A stretch of DNA of 64,000 nucleotides from Plasmodium brasilianum (GCF_023973825.1 NC_090124.1:1667501-1731500); one strand, 5' to 3'; positions 42,501 to 53,504 are shown, counted from the stretch's first letter. A program made the numbers and translations. The notes: generated by a model from the letters alone, not told the origin.

Positions 42501-45500
42501 TTCCCTTTCTTATTCTTCATATTCATCTTTTTCTTTTCACTCAGTAAATACGAAATATTATTTTCAGTCAGCGTGATAACAGTAGTATACTGCTTATTCT
42601 TCTCACCATTGACATTGTCCTTCACATTGGCATCTACATTGTCCTTTACATTGGCATCTACACTGTCCTTTACATTGGCATCTACACTGTCCTTTACATT
42701 GGCATCTACACTGTCCTTTATATTGGCATCTACATCGACATCTACATCGACATCAATATTAACATCCATGTTAACATGCACAACATCCTCATCCTCATCC
42801 TCATTCTCATCTTTCTTTTTTCCTTTTAGCATTAAATTATTCGACGAGTGACTGCTTTTATATACTGAGTCATACTCCTCTCCATCAAAATTAGCACACA
42901 CTCCAATCTTCTTACCACTGACTTGTAACAGGTTTCCAGCTGATGCATCTAAGTCCTCCCCTTGCACTATACCTTTATCATCACTATGTATGGAATATTT
43001 TATATATGATAAAACATTTTCACTTAAGACATTGTTATGCTTATTCAAATAATCCCTGCTCTGATCTTCCACATAACGAGTATCTCTACATTTTTGATGA
43101 TTCTCATCTACTTCATTTCTCAGATCCTTTTCTTTGATAATACAACCTACATGTCCTTCCTTTCTATCAGTGCTTACATCTAGACTGTTTAGTCCTTTAT
43201 CAGCAAAAGTTTCATCGAAGTAGTTCTTGTTGTTCATACACGATACTTGTACATCTTCCTCCTGCTCACCTTCCTTCTCTTCATGACCACCAACTGTTTG
43301 AGCACTTTGAACAAGTACGTAATAATCTTTTTTTTCCTCTTTTATTTCTGACGATTCTATATGACCTTCTCCCTTCTTATCACCATTTTCTGCACACATC
43401 TCTTCAAATTTTTGAGGACATCTATTCCCCTCCTGAGATGTGTAATGCTTATCCATGTTTGTGTTATTTATAATATCCCTTGGTAATTTGTTATCATTGA
43501 AAAGGGCATTTTTCGAGTAACACTTCTTGTTCTCAACAAACCGTATTACATCTGGTGCTTCCTCTGCTTCTAACTCTGCGTCCACTATTACTGCTTCTTC
43601 CGATTCATCCTCATTATACAACTTCAACTTGAAATTATGCTCGTACTTATCCATCTTTGCACTGTCATTAATCACAGTCTCAATGCTAGTTCTCATGTAA
43701 CTGGGAGCATAATATATTTTGTCTTCTTCATCATTTTCCTTATCTTTGCTCAGTATACTATTTGTATTTGCACCCGTATTCATGCTATATTCCTCTTTAC
43801 CTTTGTCCTTTTTTATCTTCAAAGTTATATCATTATTATGTATATCTTTATCTTGTATTGTGTTATTATGCATAATTGAATTGTGCATTTCGCTGCTTAC
43901 ACAGTTTACATCGGTAGAAATAGTGTCTATCTTAATTTGCTTATGTGTGTAGTTTTCTGCAATGGCTTCATCAGTTAAGCTATGTTTTCTTTTTAAAGAT
44001 CTATTTACACATTGGTTCTTCTCACACACATTCGCACTATATGCACATTTTTGTGCTTGTTGTTCATAATATTTTCTATTTTTCATTCTCTTTCTGCTTT
44101 TCCTTTTCGTTTTCTTTTCTGTTGTCTCTGTCGCTACTTCTGCCCCTCCTTCTACTTCTGCTTCTTCATCTTCCTCTTCCGCATCAGACAGAAGATTATT
44201 CGGTTTCAACTCGTACCCTTGTAGCTTTTCCTTTTCTTTTATACCTTTATTTAAAAAATGCTTGTAGCACGAAACAAAATCGCTAGATGATTTCTTTTTC
44301 AATTTAGTAAAACATTTTGCATAATAAAGAATAGAATTCATATCAATGTATGAACTGTCTATCGAAATAATTTTTCTAAAATGGTAAAAATATTCCTCGT
44401 CGTTATAAATATTACAGACCCATTCAGATGTATACTCTTTTAAATAATCAAGTATTTGGATAAAGCACATTTTAATATTACATAGTATTTGTTCTACATA
44501 TTTATCAGGATCAGAATTTATAAGACCAAACATTATTTCGTTAAGCACCTTTTTACGTAGTTTTCTCTTCGTAGTTGTGTTACTATTCCCATTTTTACTT
44601 GACTCACATGTACAATATGTGTTGGCTATATACACAAGCAATAGTGGCACAGATATATTAGCTTCCTTAGAAACCTTTCTCTTCTTTTGATTATTATTAT
44701 TATGATCATCAATAGAGTTATCCTTACTGACTTGTCCATTCGAAGTGCCATTCAAAGCGGTACTTGAGGCGCTAGTCCCACCAGTTGGTCTATTCCTAAT
44801 AACATCGTTACTAGTACTACTACTACCGATGTTGCCATTACCTGCGCTTAAAATGGACCTTTTCTTTATCTCCTCAAATAATGGTGCATTATAATTTCTT
44901 AAATAATTGTATATTTTTATGGCTATATTTTTAAATAGGAAATCTTTTCCATCTTCAAATGGTGCACTCATTTGTGTATTCAAACATTCGCTGTTACTTT
45001 GAAATGTTTGACTTTCGTTGTATTTACTGTTTTCTTTATGTTCTCGCTTACATTTCAATAACTCATCATCTTTTTTTTCTTCCTCATTTGTGTACTCCTC
45101 TACATTTTTCGCATTTTGCACAATTTTATCATCACCTGGGTTTGTTATACCCGTGTCGTTATTTGTACCATTCACAGGAATGACAGAAAAAGAATTTCTG
45201 CTACTATTATGGAAGCAATTATATCCTCTATTATTATCACCAGTAATACTGCAACTACCTTCGATGCAGTAGAGCTTCATTAAATGTTCACATAGACAGT
45301 CATAATCTATGTGCATATCGCTTAATTGTAAGTCCTTATCCTGACATGTATAATTTTTCCTGTTCATATCATCCTTTTTTTCGATTATTTTTTCTAAATA
45401 TAACTTTATTAATTTAAAGTGATCATCATTGTTTGCATCCCACATCGCACAATTGTTTGTATTACTGATAGCACAATCGTTTGCATCCCTATTATTAAAG

Positions 45501-46369
45501 GTACTGTTATTATCTACATTATTATGATTCCCATCGTAGTGAATACTTTTACTATTTTTAGAATGCTTTTCGTTGTTATACATTACACAGTTCATCATAT
45601 TACATAAATCCCCATCATTACATTTATCATTCGAGTTAAACCTATTATCATTATCTCTCTTATGCATTAAATTTATATCAGCCATATTATTTAAACACAT
45701 AGAATTTATCTTATTTACTTCATTAACATTATATGTATGTGTATTACCATCATTATTGCCGTTCAAAGCTCGTTCATTAGTTCTTATCCCTTTTTCAATC
45801 TCATTACTATTATAAGTACAATCCCGTTCATTAATCAGTGGAGTACTTAAAAATTCGATCATCTGGTTCTTCATAAAACTACCGAAGCATGGCATTCCCG
45901 TGCTACCATTATTACATCCATTATTACATCCATTACTACATCCATTATTACATCCATTACTACATCCATTACTACATCCATTACTACATCCATTACTACA
46001 TCCATTACTACAATAGTTATTGTAACTATTTCTGGTGATGTTAATTTTGTTATTACCGCTTGTGTTACCAGTTCCGCTAACATCGGCATTACTGTTATTA
46101 TTGGTTCCCTCGATAGTGCCCTCCCTCATATCTTTCTCTATATCTGCCATCCTTTTGCTGTTCCTTTCATTATTTTTGTCAATACACAGGTTGCACGTAT
46201 CAGTGGCGTTCATAATTTTATTTTCATCAATAGTTGAATTGGAATCAAATGAATCTAAATTCTTGCCTTGAAAAATATTAGACACTTTTTTTAATTCATC
46301 AATATAATTTTTACAATTCTCTGCTTTATCATTTAATTTGCAATTTTCTAGATTTGTAATTTTGTCCAT
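33572..46369 (-). CDS. ApiAP2 transcription factor with three AP2 domains
   Basis: This is a single-exon nuclear DNA-binding protein of 4265 aa. Three AP2/ERF-like domains are visible. Domain 1 is at ~3040-3091 (GVYFDRSQKAWIGSWYEEG then EARNLATKARFAFE). Domain 2 is at ~3610-3660 (GVFYQDSKKAFCANWYSNG then ARNLAIAARKKFE). Domain 3 is at ~4186-4256 (AWRAEWRSPSGCKRTKNFG then KKLAIEMRARMTGE), almost at the C-terminus. Each shows the three-strand (W-x-A-x-W-like) plus helix pattern. The rest is Asn/Ser/Asp-rich and disordered, with conserved-looking islands at ~490-720 (Leu/Ile/Cys-rich helices) and ~1345-1440. Coding repeats include CSNG units near residues 118-158 and DANVKDS units. The start is the ATG complementary to 46367-46369. 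By remembered synteny it corresponds to the large AP2 gene next to MyoE; target genes cannot be read from the sequence. Confidence 0.92.
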   Translation of the reverse strand: MDKITNLENCKLNDKAENCKNYIDELKKVSNIFQGKNLDSFDSNSTIDENKIMNATDTCNLCIDKNNERNSKRMADIEKDMREGTIEGTNNNSNADVSGTGNTSGNNKINITRNSYNNYCSNGCSNGCSNGCSNGCSNGCNNGCSNGCNNGCNNGSTGMPCFGSFMKNQMIEFLSTPLINERDCTYNSNEIEKGIRTNERALNGNNDGNTHTYNVNEVNKINSMCLNNMADINLMHKRDNDNRFNSNDKCNDGDLCNMMNCVMYNNEKHSKNSKSIHYDGNHNNVDNNSTFNNRDANDCAISNTNNCAMWDANNDDHFKLIKLYLEKIIEKKDDMNRKNYTCQDKDLQLSDMHIDYDCLCEHLMKLYCIEGSCSITGDNNRGYNCFHNSSRNSFSVIPVNGTNNDTGITNPGDDKIVQNAKNVEEYTNEEEKKDDELLKCKREHKENSKYNESQTFQSNSECLNTQMSAPFEDGKDFLFKNIAIKIYNYLRNYNAPLFEEIKKRSILSAGNGNIGSSSTSNDVIRNRPTGGTSASSTALNGTSNGQVSKDNSIDDHNNNNQKKRKVSKEANISVPLLLVYIANTYCTCESSKNGNSNTTTKRKLRKKVLNEIMFGLINSDPDKYVEQILCNIKMCFIQILDYLKEYTSEWVCNIYNDEEYFYHFRKIISIDSSYIDMNSILYYAKCFTKLKKKSSSDFVSCYKHFLNKGIKEKEKLQGYELKPNNLLSDAEEEDEEAEVEGGAEVATETTEKKTKRKSRKRMKNRKYYEQQAQKCAYSANVCEKNQCVNRSLKRKHSLTDEAIAENYTHKQIKIDTISTDVNCVSSEMHNSIMHNNTIQDKDIHNNDITLKIKKDKGKEEYSMNTGANTNSILSKDKENDEEDKIYYAPSYMRTSIETVINDSAKMDKYEHNFKLKLYNEDESEEAVIVDAELEAEEAPDVIRFVENKKCYSKNALFNDNKLPRDIINNTNMDKHYTSQEGNRCPQKFEEMCAENGDKKGEGHIESSEIKEEKKDYYVLVQSAQTVGGHEEKEGEQEEDVQVSCMNNKNYFDETFADKGLNSLDVSTDRKEGHVGCIIKEKDLRNEVDENHQKCRDTRYVEDQSRDYLNKHNNVLSENVLSYIKYSIHSDDKGIVQGEDLDASAGNLLQVSGKKIGVCANFDGEEYDSVYKSSHSSNNLMLKGKKKDENEDEDEDVVHVNMDVNIDVDVDVDVDANIKDSVDANVKDSVDANVKDSVDANVKDNVDANVKDNVNGEKNKQYTTVITLTENNISYLLSEKKKMNMKNKKGNNPNIDEIASNDELLVNNESVLNISISKNINPKEGNMNKTNAFTNVASYIKNVKKINKRRSRIKLIYLKKIMNTLFCRDVFTYSIIFSPVLIKVGKGTLAIKGNILYNIILKLNNLRIVEIENQKMNRLALYKNVNMGGNHEHMNYLLNQFLHHWVSSYTNGRKGVEEVGVDAGARRNGDQCVDDQINSKMIYHIATNWMNKERTNLYNNYNCNEQGKYSEHDDEQEIIRKFSVLLLDDIREDILYRKMHLLKENLHKNNEDCMCIRNPIIDSFDSFDSFINYILNNDHRFSSYMNRIFLGNGNMYDGRAYTENYGNKNGTTYVRDNDTASSINKQLVDLIKDMLLQYDGNMSKCVEQSISAHVNDHDEEELTDKNNKEDSGITNNQSDTRNECNSTTDAPKKGSKKGSEEVNAEGVDEHNDGDDNANNKEYRGIGSSNVASNGSGYPVTDRTNESNANNTSDSANMANTNVLNKEIFFKLLKIYLLSKTLNLRELNCKNNFNEQNGLRNNAERGIFNKGDMLNDSLEDPVDNLHVSSNCTCESSWKCSNNNNTYLGYVLNNSKDYYNLPYTYDHYHTNCKNILNNYLFKNIYLNSNITSTFNLTHNRSFPLNEENKDYRGAMNYNGNNFLSSLNPWNDMKHLYQGFGKNANKCTHHISDYNSSSVGNSGKEKIPFSDVNPSQIASFFLTEHNTGKDGSCSSKESTKLNTLNVYNIIKPKNNNDVNKEHADNNSAFSPYEINVKMNILNILRNKSLHQGNLYYDKMIHEVKPLEESNRSAELNHVLGGDGNASSVSGAYVNGIDQGAVHLDSCTRGNNSGNSRGNGSDNYSGNSTNCACYRYKNLLNSEISKSVSKNYTNMKNGSNTDKKNHKDIQEHLIEESLRNNNSLFVDLKCPYGNIIDDDSKNCDYLYSCNNGDIGTGRSISAGTVNSTVNDTVNGTVGGTVNGTISDTASGSSNTVLMLSYLYGLLEKSKNGETTIDKSIADVYNHLYKYFSKCNNSGLLHKFMKGVEDHHTGRTINEAICTGGDENSNAKGFMDSCRFYEGDIYVLNNGSGSGSSNSGNGNGGAKSKREHGNLTDDTNRYCDYLYNDKNNSNYNDFIYNENLRNEKNYDLNDEEQPKSESNMIYHENNKRCKVNENKIKNCLSTLYNSILYKSGFYPGEGSVISAGIISASDAGNNGGGLVGLDNDSTHIGSNTNININININGNSSNNNSSNDNSNSNNNSNINKFMSPRRSSNLCEYLSNFTYSNMNETNNENVNHIDELGKFLLVRGEPSNSGNDDCVNGDGNGSGSANGSANGRGNNSRSSKRNGNRSGNRSGNLNSSSERKMNTYKNIGENPARRRSNHYDINFNHSSSLFLNKGLNSSLELFNDGNCNEGNNCNGCDNCSGCSGYNDCNDDMMLHRYLTRRRRGAMGDFTDKLGAEERRGKKKDKRRLMQSRGCSENMQDNYHDNDIDNNNNNNSNGNRNGNGNGNGYGNDNNNEEGEEDEEVGEEENDEDERQNSINFLKLEDKEKNYHLINNFYNDGKKKLDLKNMYLNGNTRNSNSSYNNMVTCNKNKDLKNDHNEGNLCNIYSSKLRVKDERNKNVNFYLNNFTVEYGRGRRNKMVNQNYVNNYEVERKNYGKRDMSTLNGGPTSTSASVDVNNTKSSSMPDANGKMNNCVTFITSGRNSSKDKIKLNKDGSPTPMGKANSSATGGGTTIGAASSGGNTSKGVGTRRVNAKVKNNNDVVGANENYEFKFSASELKPQRGVYFDRSQKAWIGSWYEEGKQIKRRFKIKYYGWDEARNLATKARFAFENRTKNLKNSKKRSSAGANNTASGSGGSSGNGNGNNHCLNEEGMGDTILDENSTNINKTNAVSNYTVGARMNSQCASSGSRNNYNEVDVSKNYNENYENNTVYNEGGVVNRRISSRRGTTLRSTSEHVDDSNEAPIQKRDGRRNVYNSNCNINGRNSKVPENNNYERRSGMVEEGKHRLNNSSCRASNDNSNNTNSGNNSNNSNNSGNSSGTNNITSMEKRNGKNNKYADSMNYSSNVDGLCIFDGATKEKKLNETNQNRDDFDYENVVYDEYTYGKGGNYPYKNESSCDGYSAISRRLGGANSSSNTNDKGQDAAHFGEWNSLQSAKGSFSKEEYINRTSGNNNANSTGNSIGSKGIASIRFEDISRDNYGSVDITDGRVRMKNQNQGGNKHYDEYYGKNVLEENTLEEEYEHGDLKNRRSNYSGSVDLNYDYCNGVNSSDRSGNIGSNGGNNSFGSGRKEKSKDNNSDVSNVDSKTRNVYLKYPNPKSMDTVITYAKSNTKRACDSSLLDNSVILPQGVFYQDSKKAFCANWYSNGKQEKRYFSINKFGEERARNLAIAARKKFEHVYKKNNNANANVNTNVNVSGNANVKDLSSTCAITKSESIKDSAYIDSFNVDEFHGKSKTVHSNYQSHYHNNSNLNVDDKKGSSTKKNSSTYSNDNSSGSVSGNKGSSVSGRAVEAHPMINNADMRFSSNVCCTSVDNNNGSSNVSHSTFNEINKNNDNVHNNNSSNTYNNNSSGVYNSCNVITIDRNVEDDHMNATSEGVPDIRNYANDNNTYVNNTHSNNTNANNTNANNTHANNPLLGNAHDSNGHDNNATTDMINSSIKNLVHSMKKCSDNMSEHNECMEKDDKERSSRNVHVDDGNDDDTNDDDANDDDAVDDDANDVNVDDVNVGMNVDANVDGSRLCNGEEIIGGKGIPVNILNSKRSNIFINKNDMTVPANGNSGNNENDGYNDNSTYDHNNDNNDKDHNNDKDHNNDKDHNNVYNDNNDYDYNCNDGNNIDIFKMSNQESNIHLYIPALNEKVNKETMADEEINMSLSSPSTTFEHKVKDYPSSLDLFNNKGSQKNGINKNVRKEIDDVSIYNKLDKTSSTPAGVYMIRINGIVQAWRAEWRSPSGCKRTKNFGINTYGSSLSKKLAIEMRARMTGECLVSDDGTIFDYTNKKGSKNS
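34137..34205 (-). repeat. Coding repeat NNDKDH in the ApiAP2 C-terminal linker
   Basis: Three to four 18-bp units encoding NNDKDH lie between AP2 domains 2 and 3, in a ~525-residue disordered linker. Confidence 0.85.
42606..42735 (-). repeat. Coding repeat VDANVKDS / VDANVKDN in ApiAP2
   Basis: About five to six copies of a 24-bp unit encoding an acidic octapeptide lie next to a Val-Asp run (VDVDVDVDAN). The surrounding segment is acidic and could act as a transactivation-type region, but that is inference. Confidence 0.88.
45896..46012 (-). repeat. 12-bp coding repeat encoding Cys-(Ser/Asn)-Asn-Gly
   Basis: Ten consecutive CSNG/CNNG units lie near the ApiAP2 N-terminus (residues ~118-158), with a Cys every fourth residue. 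This is an unusual composition for the otherwise Asn/Ser-rich protein. Confidence 0.92.
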
Positions 46370-46918
46370 TGTACGTTAAATTTTTGGTTTTTCCACTTGA
46401 ATGCAAATTGATTTGTTTTTGATCGAGAAGAAGAACATACATGCAAACATATATATATATATATATACATACGTGTATCGTTAATATATAAGCTTCCTTT
46501 TCTTTTAATTTTTTTTACAAGTTCACTCGTTTGGTCTACTTACAAATGTATCACTATGAATATTAACAAAATTTAAAAAAGTTGAAAAAAAAAAAAAAGA
46601 AAAGAAATAACTACAAAAAAAAAATTAGGACAATTCACATCTTTCATTATATTTGAATATGTAATTTGTAAATTTTCATATTCATAAATTTAAATAATAC
46701 ATTAACAAAAAGTATTGTTTTCTTAAAAAAACAAAAAAAGCAAAATATAAAACAAAAAAAGCAAAATATAAAACAAAAAAAGCAAAATAAAAAACAAATA
46801 AAGCAAAATAAAAAACAAATAAAGCAAAGTAAAAAACAAAAAACAAAACAAAATTAAAAAAACCTATTCTTACTTTTTCGATAAAGCAAGTTTCCCCCTT
46901 TTCGCGTATGAAAAGTAC

Positions 46919-46928
46919 GGATACTTAC
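46919..46928 (-). promoter_or_regulatory. Donor-like splice site upstream of ApiAP2 (possible 5' UTR intron)
   Basis: The minus strand reads CAGTTCGT followed by GTAAGTATCC, a near-ideal eukaryotic donor, about 555 bp upstream of the AP2 start codon. It would fit a leader exon ending here and an intron running towards the ATG. I could not identify a unique acceptor. Confidence 0.35.
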
Positions 46929-48257
46929 ACGAACTGTTGAGAAATGGTTTCGTTGTACTTCTGCACACGCTTAGGCACATACAAGTGTGTATGCATATGT
47001 GTATGGAGATATGCATATACCCATGTATATATAAATACCTATACGTGTGTACACACATATATGCATATATTAGAACAAACTCATGTTGTATTCTTGACTA
47101 ATTCCCTCTTCGCTTCTATTAAAATACTACCGGTTTAATTTGTTTTGTGCCTTTTTTTTTTACTTACAAATTTTATTATTTTATTATTTTATTATTTCAT
47201 TATTTTATTATTTCATTATTTTATTATTTTATTATTTTATTATTATATTGTTATATTGTTTTATTATTTTATTGTCTTATTGTTATATTTTTTTATTGTC
47301 TTATTATTATATTTTTTTACTGTTCTATTATTTTTTATTTTTTTTTTTCTTATACTATATCTTCCTTTATTTTCATTTCACAAAAAAAATTAAAAGAATA
47401 AAGACATTGTTTAAAAGTAATATATATAAATAATTTTTTTCTTTTTTTTTCTCTTCACGCATACATATATATAAAGACATGTTCTAAAACAAAACATGAG
47501 TTCAACAAAAAATAGCCTAAAAGAAATGTGCATACCTACGTGGTATACAAGTACATCTTAATGCAAGAAAATTATAATTAAAGCAAATTTACAAATATAA
47601 TGATACGAATAAATGATGTAAAAAAAAAAATATATTAAAAATAGAAACGTTTTAATTTAAATACTTTAAATTAAGAGAAGAAAAAAAAAAAAAAAAAAAA
47701 AAATCCTTTTACACACAAAACAGTCATACTACATGCTTATATAAATATTAACACGAATAAACGTATATACATATATACATATGTTTTTATGACAAACAGT
47801 TTAAAAATAAAATTATATATGCGCACATATGCAAATACAAACATCTCTGTTTAGTAAAAAATACATAAATACTCGAATGGATTAAATAACATTACGTGCT
47901 GGAGTCATTATATAAAAAGTTAAGCAGTCGAGTGAAGTTCCGATCTACAAATAAATATGTACATATATATACACATACAAATAAATAAACTCATATATAC
48001 ATACATACATACATGCATACATACATACATACATATATACATACAAATATACACATACACACATACATACTCACATGCATAATACACATTTATTTGCAAG
48101 CAAGCATGTATATAGTTGTTGGTTCACTCGTGTACAAATAAATGCAGAAGAATATATATTTAATACAACATAATGCTAATTTTGTCTTGACCCATGTTTG
48201 GATCTAATCTTTTTATGTCACCCGTATCCGAGCCGTATAAATATGTATATATGTACT

Positions 48258-48296
<39 letters not shown>

Positions 48297-51200
48297 TTAT
48301 TTACTTTTTTTTGTGTACTTAACATGAGTAGTCTACATTTAAATATAAGTTTTTTTCAATTATTTTGCTCAATGTACCTCTATAAATATTGGTACAGGTC
48401 TTGTACTAAATATACAAACAAACATATATATATAAATGCATGTACATAAATGCTTATTTTTCAAAGCTGTTTGACATAACATTTTAAAGCTTATTTAAAA
48501 ATACAATTTACATCTTATTTATTTATTAATAATACATAAGAATAGAATGTAATATGTATATTCAGGTAAAAAAAAATTCTGGTAAACGAAATATAAAATG
48601 TGGTTATCATATATACAAAAATAAAAAAAAAAGAACTTACAACAATTTAAAAATACACATAATATATAAACTTAAAATACTACAATTAACTCAAATCCGA
48701 AAAGAATAAGGCAACATGTACATATATACATATATGGACGTGTAAATATGCGTGATTATGTGCATGTTTATATATAATAATATAGTAAGCCCTTTTTATT
48801 TATTATTCTTCAAAATATTCATTTATAATTAAGAAAAAAAAAAGAAAAGTATTACAAAAATATATAACTACAATTGGGAAATTATCATGGAGAGAGTGTA
48901 AATAAAAAAGGCTTAACTGGTACTTATGAAGAGATTTTTTATAAAAAATATTTCTTTTTTACACTGTTTTAATAATGAGGTGAGGGAAGAGTGAGAAAAA
49001 AAAATCAAATATGGCTACATTCATTTATTGTATAAAAGGAAACTATCCTTTTCTTTTTTATCATAATACCTCTTATGTGTAGTTGGGAAAAAAAAAAAAA
49101 ATTGGAGCATAGGGAATAACACTGTTATATGCATGCATGCAAATAAAAAAAATGTAAAAAAAGATATAATTTTTACGTGAAACACAAGAATAAGAAAAGA
49201 AAAAGATGATGAAGGTCAAATATATGTTGTATACTGCATTACTTGGTTCCTTTATTTTTACTAATAAACAGTACCAATATCAAAATATTCAAGTTCGAGA
49301 ACTCAAAAAAAAAAAAAAAAAATATATATATACATATATATGCTTATATACACATAGTGTCATACACGTGTAGTAAGCTAACACATAAAATACATATGCT
49401 ATAAATATACATATGTACGTAATCATAAATTACAGTGTACCATTCTAGAGCAAATAAAAAAGTTATGTATGTTAAAATATAATGGGGAAGAATTATTATT
49501 ATTTTATTTTATTTTATATCTTTTTTTTTTTTTTTTTTTTTTTTTTTATATTTGTATTTAAATAAAAAGAGTAATTTAAAATAATGTTTAACAAAAAAAA
49601 AAAAAAGAAAAAAGGAAAAAAAGAAAAAGATATAAAAAAGAAAAAATCACCTTAATAGCATAGGTCCAAAAAAACATACGTAAAATTTACATTATGAAGA
49701 AGAAAATGTATTTAAAATTTTGAAATAAATAATTAAAATTATTAAAATTTTCTTCTGGAATGTCATATTTACTTATGCAGCATTTTAAAAAAGGAAAAAA
49801 TTAAAAAAATGTATATGGTAAATGTGTTACATAAACATGTATACATGTGGGAGTGTATAATATATATATATGCACGTATTTGTACACATTCGTGTATGCA
49901 CAATTACACATGAACGTGTACACATACGTATTTGTATATTTTTTGCGTATCTCCGTTCTCAAAGATCAAATTAGATCAAAAAGGGAAACGTGGAAATATT
50001 TTTATAATAAAACTGAAATTTTGTTTGTAAAAAAAAAAAAAAAAAAAATGCACTAACGATGACATAAAATAATTAACGCTTTAATAATTGTTTAATAAAA
50101 ATTTAAAAAAATAAAAAAAAAAGAGAAAGAGAAAATTTATTCAAAAAAATGTCATATTTTAATTGTGTAAGCAGCACGTGCAGTTAATATACATTTATAT
50201 ATATATATATATGTATACGTGTGTGAACGTATTGTATACACACTTTAAAAGAATTACACACATGCACAAAAGCGGGAAAAAAAAAAAATACATATTTGTA
50301 TGTACATATATAAATTTACTCAGTGTCGCGTGCTTATGTTGAACACTACGGTTTAAAATAATTGTGCAAGGGGAAATAAAAGCCGCTTCAAATTCATTTA
50401 CATAATTAAATATAAAGTGTGTACAAACACATGTGCAGCAAATATAAGAGAATAATTCTTTTACTGGAAAAAACAAAATAAGGAATTAAATTTACACTAT
50501 ATGCGTTGATCCTTTTTAATTCGACATAAAAGCAAAGTAAAACAAAAAAAAAAAAGGAAAAAAAGTAAGCGTTTATATATATATACATATATACATACAC
50601 TTGTGCAAAAAACAATTATGCACTTTTTTGTTCCTCTTTATTCTGCAATGAAATATTGCTTTTTTTTTTTTTTTTAAAGATATACTTATGATATGGTTAA
50701 ATGTAAAGAAATAAAAATACGTAGTAAAAAAACCAAAAAATAATCATTTATTCAAATGTTAAATTCTGCTACAGCACTTTATAGTATTGTTATATTAATT
50801 CGTTTGTACTTATTCTCTCCGTGAACTATTTTACCAATGGTATACTCAAGCAACCATCAAAGAAATTTATATCACAAAAAAAAAAAAAAAAAAAAAATTT
50901 GACAGTATAATCATATATTCCAAAAAAATCATAAATATAATGCGAACATGTGTAATTATAATATACCCTACAGATTAAAAGAGAAATATTAAAAGGTGGA
51001 AAAACAAAAGATGAAAAACAAAAAAGGAAAAATTTCCATACGCACAAATTAACACATGATACGGTATAAATATCTTATTGTCAAAAGTGTAAATTAAATT
51101 TTGCTATATCAAAAGAAATTAAGTTGCACATAATGATTAAGGTTTTTAAACATTCTCTATTAAAATATGCAGCGTTTTATTTTTCAAACATAATGTAAAA

Positions 51201-53504
51201 CATAATTTTGCAAAAAAAAAAAAAAAAATTTTGGTTAAATTGTTGAGATATGCAACGTTAAGAACAATTTTGTTTTCGTAATGGTATGTTATGAAATCTT
51301 ACGCACTCATTTTATTTCAGAAAAAAAAGGAAAAAAATTAAACAAAATTATACAAAACTATAAAAAATAAAAGTAAAAGAAAAGTGAAGCAAATTAATAT
51401 AAAGAAGATAAAATAAAATCAAATTAAATAGGCGACAACAAATAATAAACTCATATTAGTTTTATTTACATTCATCATTTGATAATTATTTTTATGTTCT
51501 GCACTAGTTTGCTTCTTTTTATTATTCTTGCTGCGATACATTTACGTACTCATGTAGTGCGCACGCGTATGTTTGTATATGTGTGTACATATATATATAT
51601 ATATATTTGTATACTTGCGTACAGCGCATGCTAAATTAAGCAAGTGTAAACCCGCACTTCTCCGTACTCATATGTGCATTCTTCATATTTTAAGAATAAC
51701 TTTTCCGTGCTACATTTTTAAATGAATGATACTTGTTTTAAACAATTTTTTCGTTAAAAACTGAAGTGCACTAAATATAGTATTACTCAATAAAAAAAAA
51801 AAAAATAAATAAATAACCTCTAGTTCACATACTTTTATTATTTTATTATAATTTTTTTTTTTTTTTTTGAAAACATTTATTTCTCTATGCATAATTATGT
51901 ACAAGTCATAATTTTCCTTCTTTCATGTTTACTCTTATATGCATTAAATATGTACTCATATACATGTATACACATAAACACATATACATATATACAAATA
52001 TATATATAAAGAAAAATTTTCAGAATGCACAGTACACAGTGTTTTTAAATTTTTTATTATGCAATTTATTAAAGCTCTATTTATATGCACTCATATTTCA
52101 TGTGTTTTTATGATTAATGTATCTTAGAAAATTTTTAAATAATCTCTAAAAATTTTCTTGCAGGTACATGTTTTAAACATTTTTAAAATTATATGGCGTT
52201 GGCTATAAATTTGTACGTATAATTTTTCTCCTTGTTAACTGTATTTAATTACTGTCAATACTATGTATATATTATTTATTTATTTTTATTTTTTTTTTTA
52301 AATATTATATAAAAGTATACACTTTTCAATATGCAAAAATTTTTCTCTGTTCGAGTAAAACTTTCAATTACATTTCATTAGTACAGCTAATTGTTTTACC
52401 TGAACATATCAGCAAAAAAAAAAAAAAAAAAAGAGTTTTTTTTTTTTAGTTCAATAACTTTTTGCTGTCATTTTAAATAACCATCAAAGTATGTTCTTTA
52501 AATATGCGTAAACAGTAAGTACACATATGAGTATGCACAAAAGTGTTGACAAATTAGAACAGATCACAACAGAGCTTCTCATATTATTATATACACCTTA
52601 CTATTTACAAAAGAAAAAACAAAAGTATATTTTATTACATAAATAACGGTTATTCGATTTTTAAATACTCAAATTAAAATGTTCTGATAAAAAGTTATAT
52701 GCACATTTTTTTTAACAAAAAAAAAAAAAAAAAAAAAAAAAAAGTTGAACGTTTCAAAAGAGAATTGACATGTTACACGTGTATAGAACTACCAATTTTT
52801 CAGTCTCCTATAGATATATCGTAATTATTTCACGATACTTCTTTTTTTGGATAAATAGAATCCTTTTGTTTCTTATTATATTCATTGTATTCAAAAGAAT
52901 AATTCCTACAATTTCTGCGTTAAAAACAGACAGTGTATGGTGTTAACGCCGTAACAGTGCTTTTTTCCTTTGTATATAAACATACTATGTAAACAATATA
53001 TGTGTGCATATGCAAATATAAATATGTGTGCAATATATGTATGCGCACAGTGTATATGTTTACATAAGAGTACAATTTATATTAGTACATATGTAAACGT
53101 GTATCCACTAAATTGTCCATATGTTCATTTAAAACATGCCCAAAAAAGACAATCATATTGTCAATGCTTCTCTGTTTGCAACAATTAAAAAGAAAAGGAA
53201 GGCACATATCAACCATTGAATGATAGCTTTTAATGCCTGAACTTTTTAAGCATTCTTACTGCATATAAAAAACATCAATAAAATATATCAAGTTTTCGCA
53301 ATATTTTGCCATTTTTTGCAACAGCGTTAAAATGATGCTTATTTCGAACGAGCACATAAAAAATCAATCCCACAGTTCTTTTTTACGGATGTGAGTTTAT
53401 ACAAATTATATCCTTAAAAATTAAAAAAAACTGAAATAAAAAGATGAAAAAATAAAAAAAATAAAAATAAAATGGAACAAATGGAACAGGAACAAATAAA
53501 ATAA

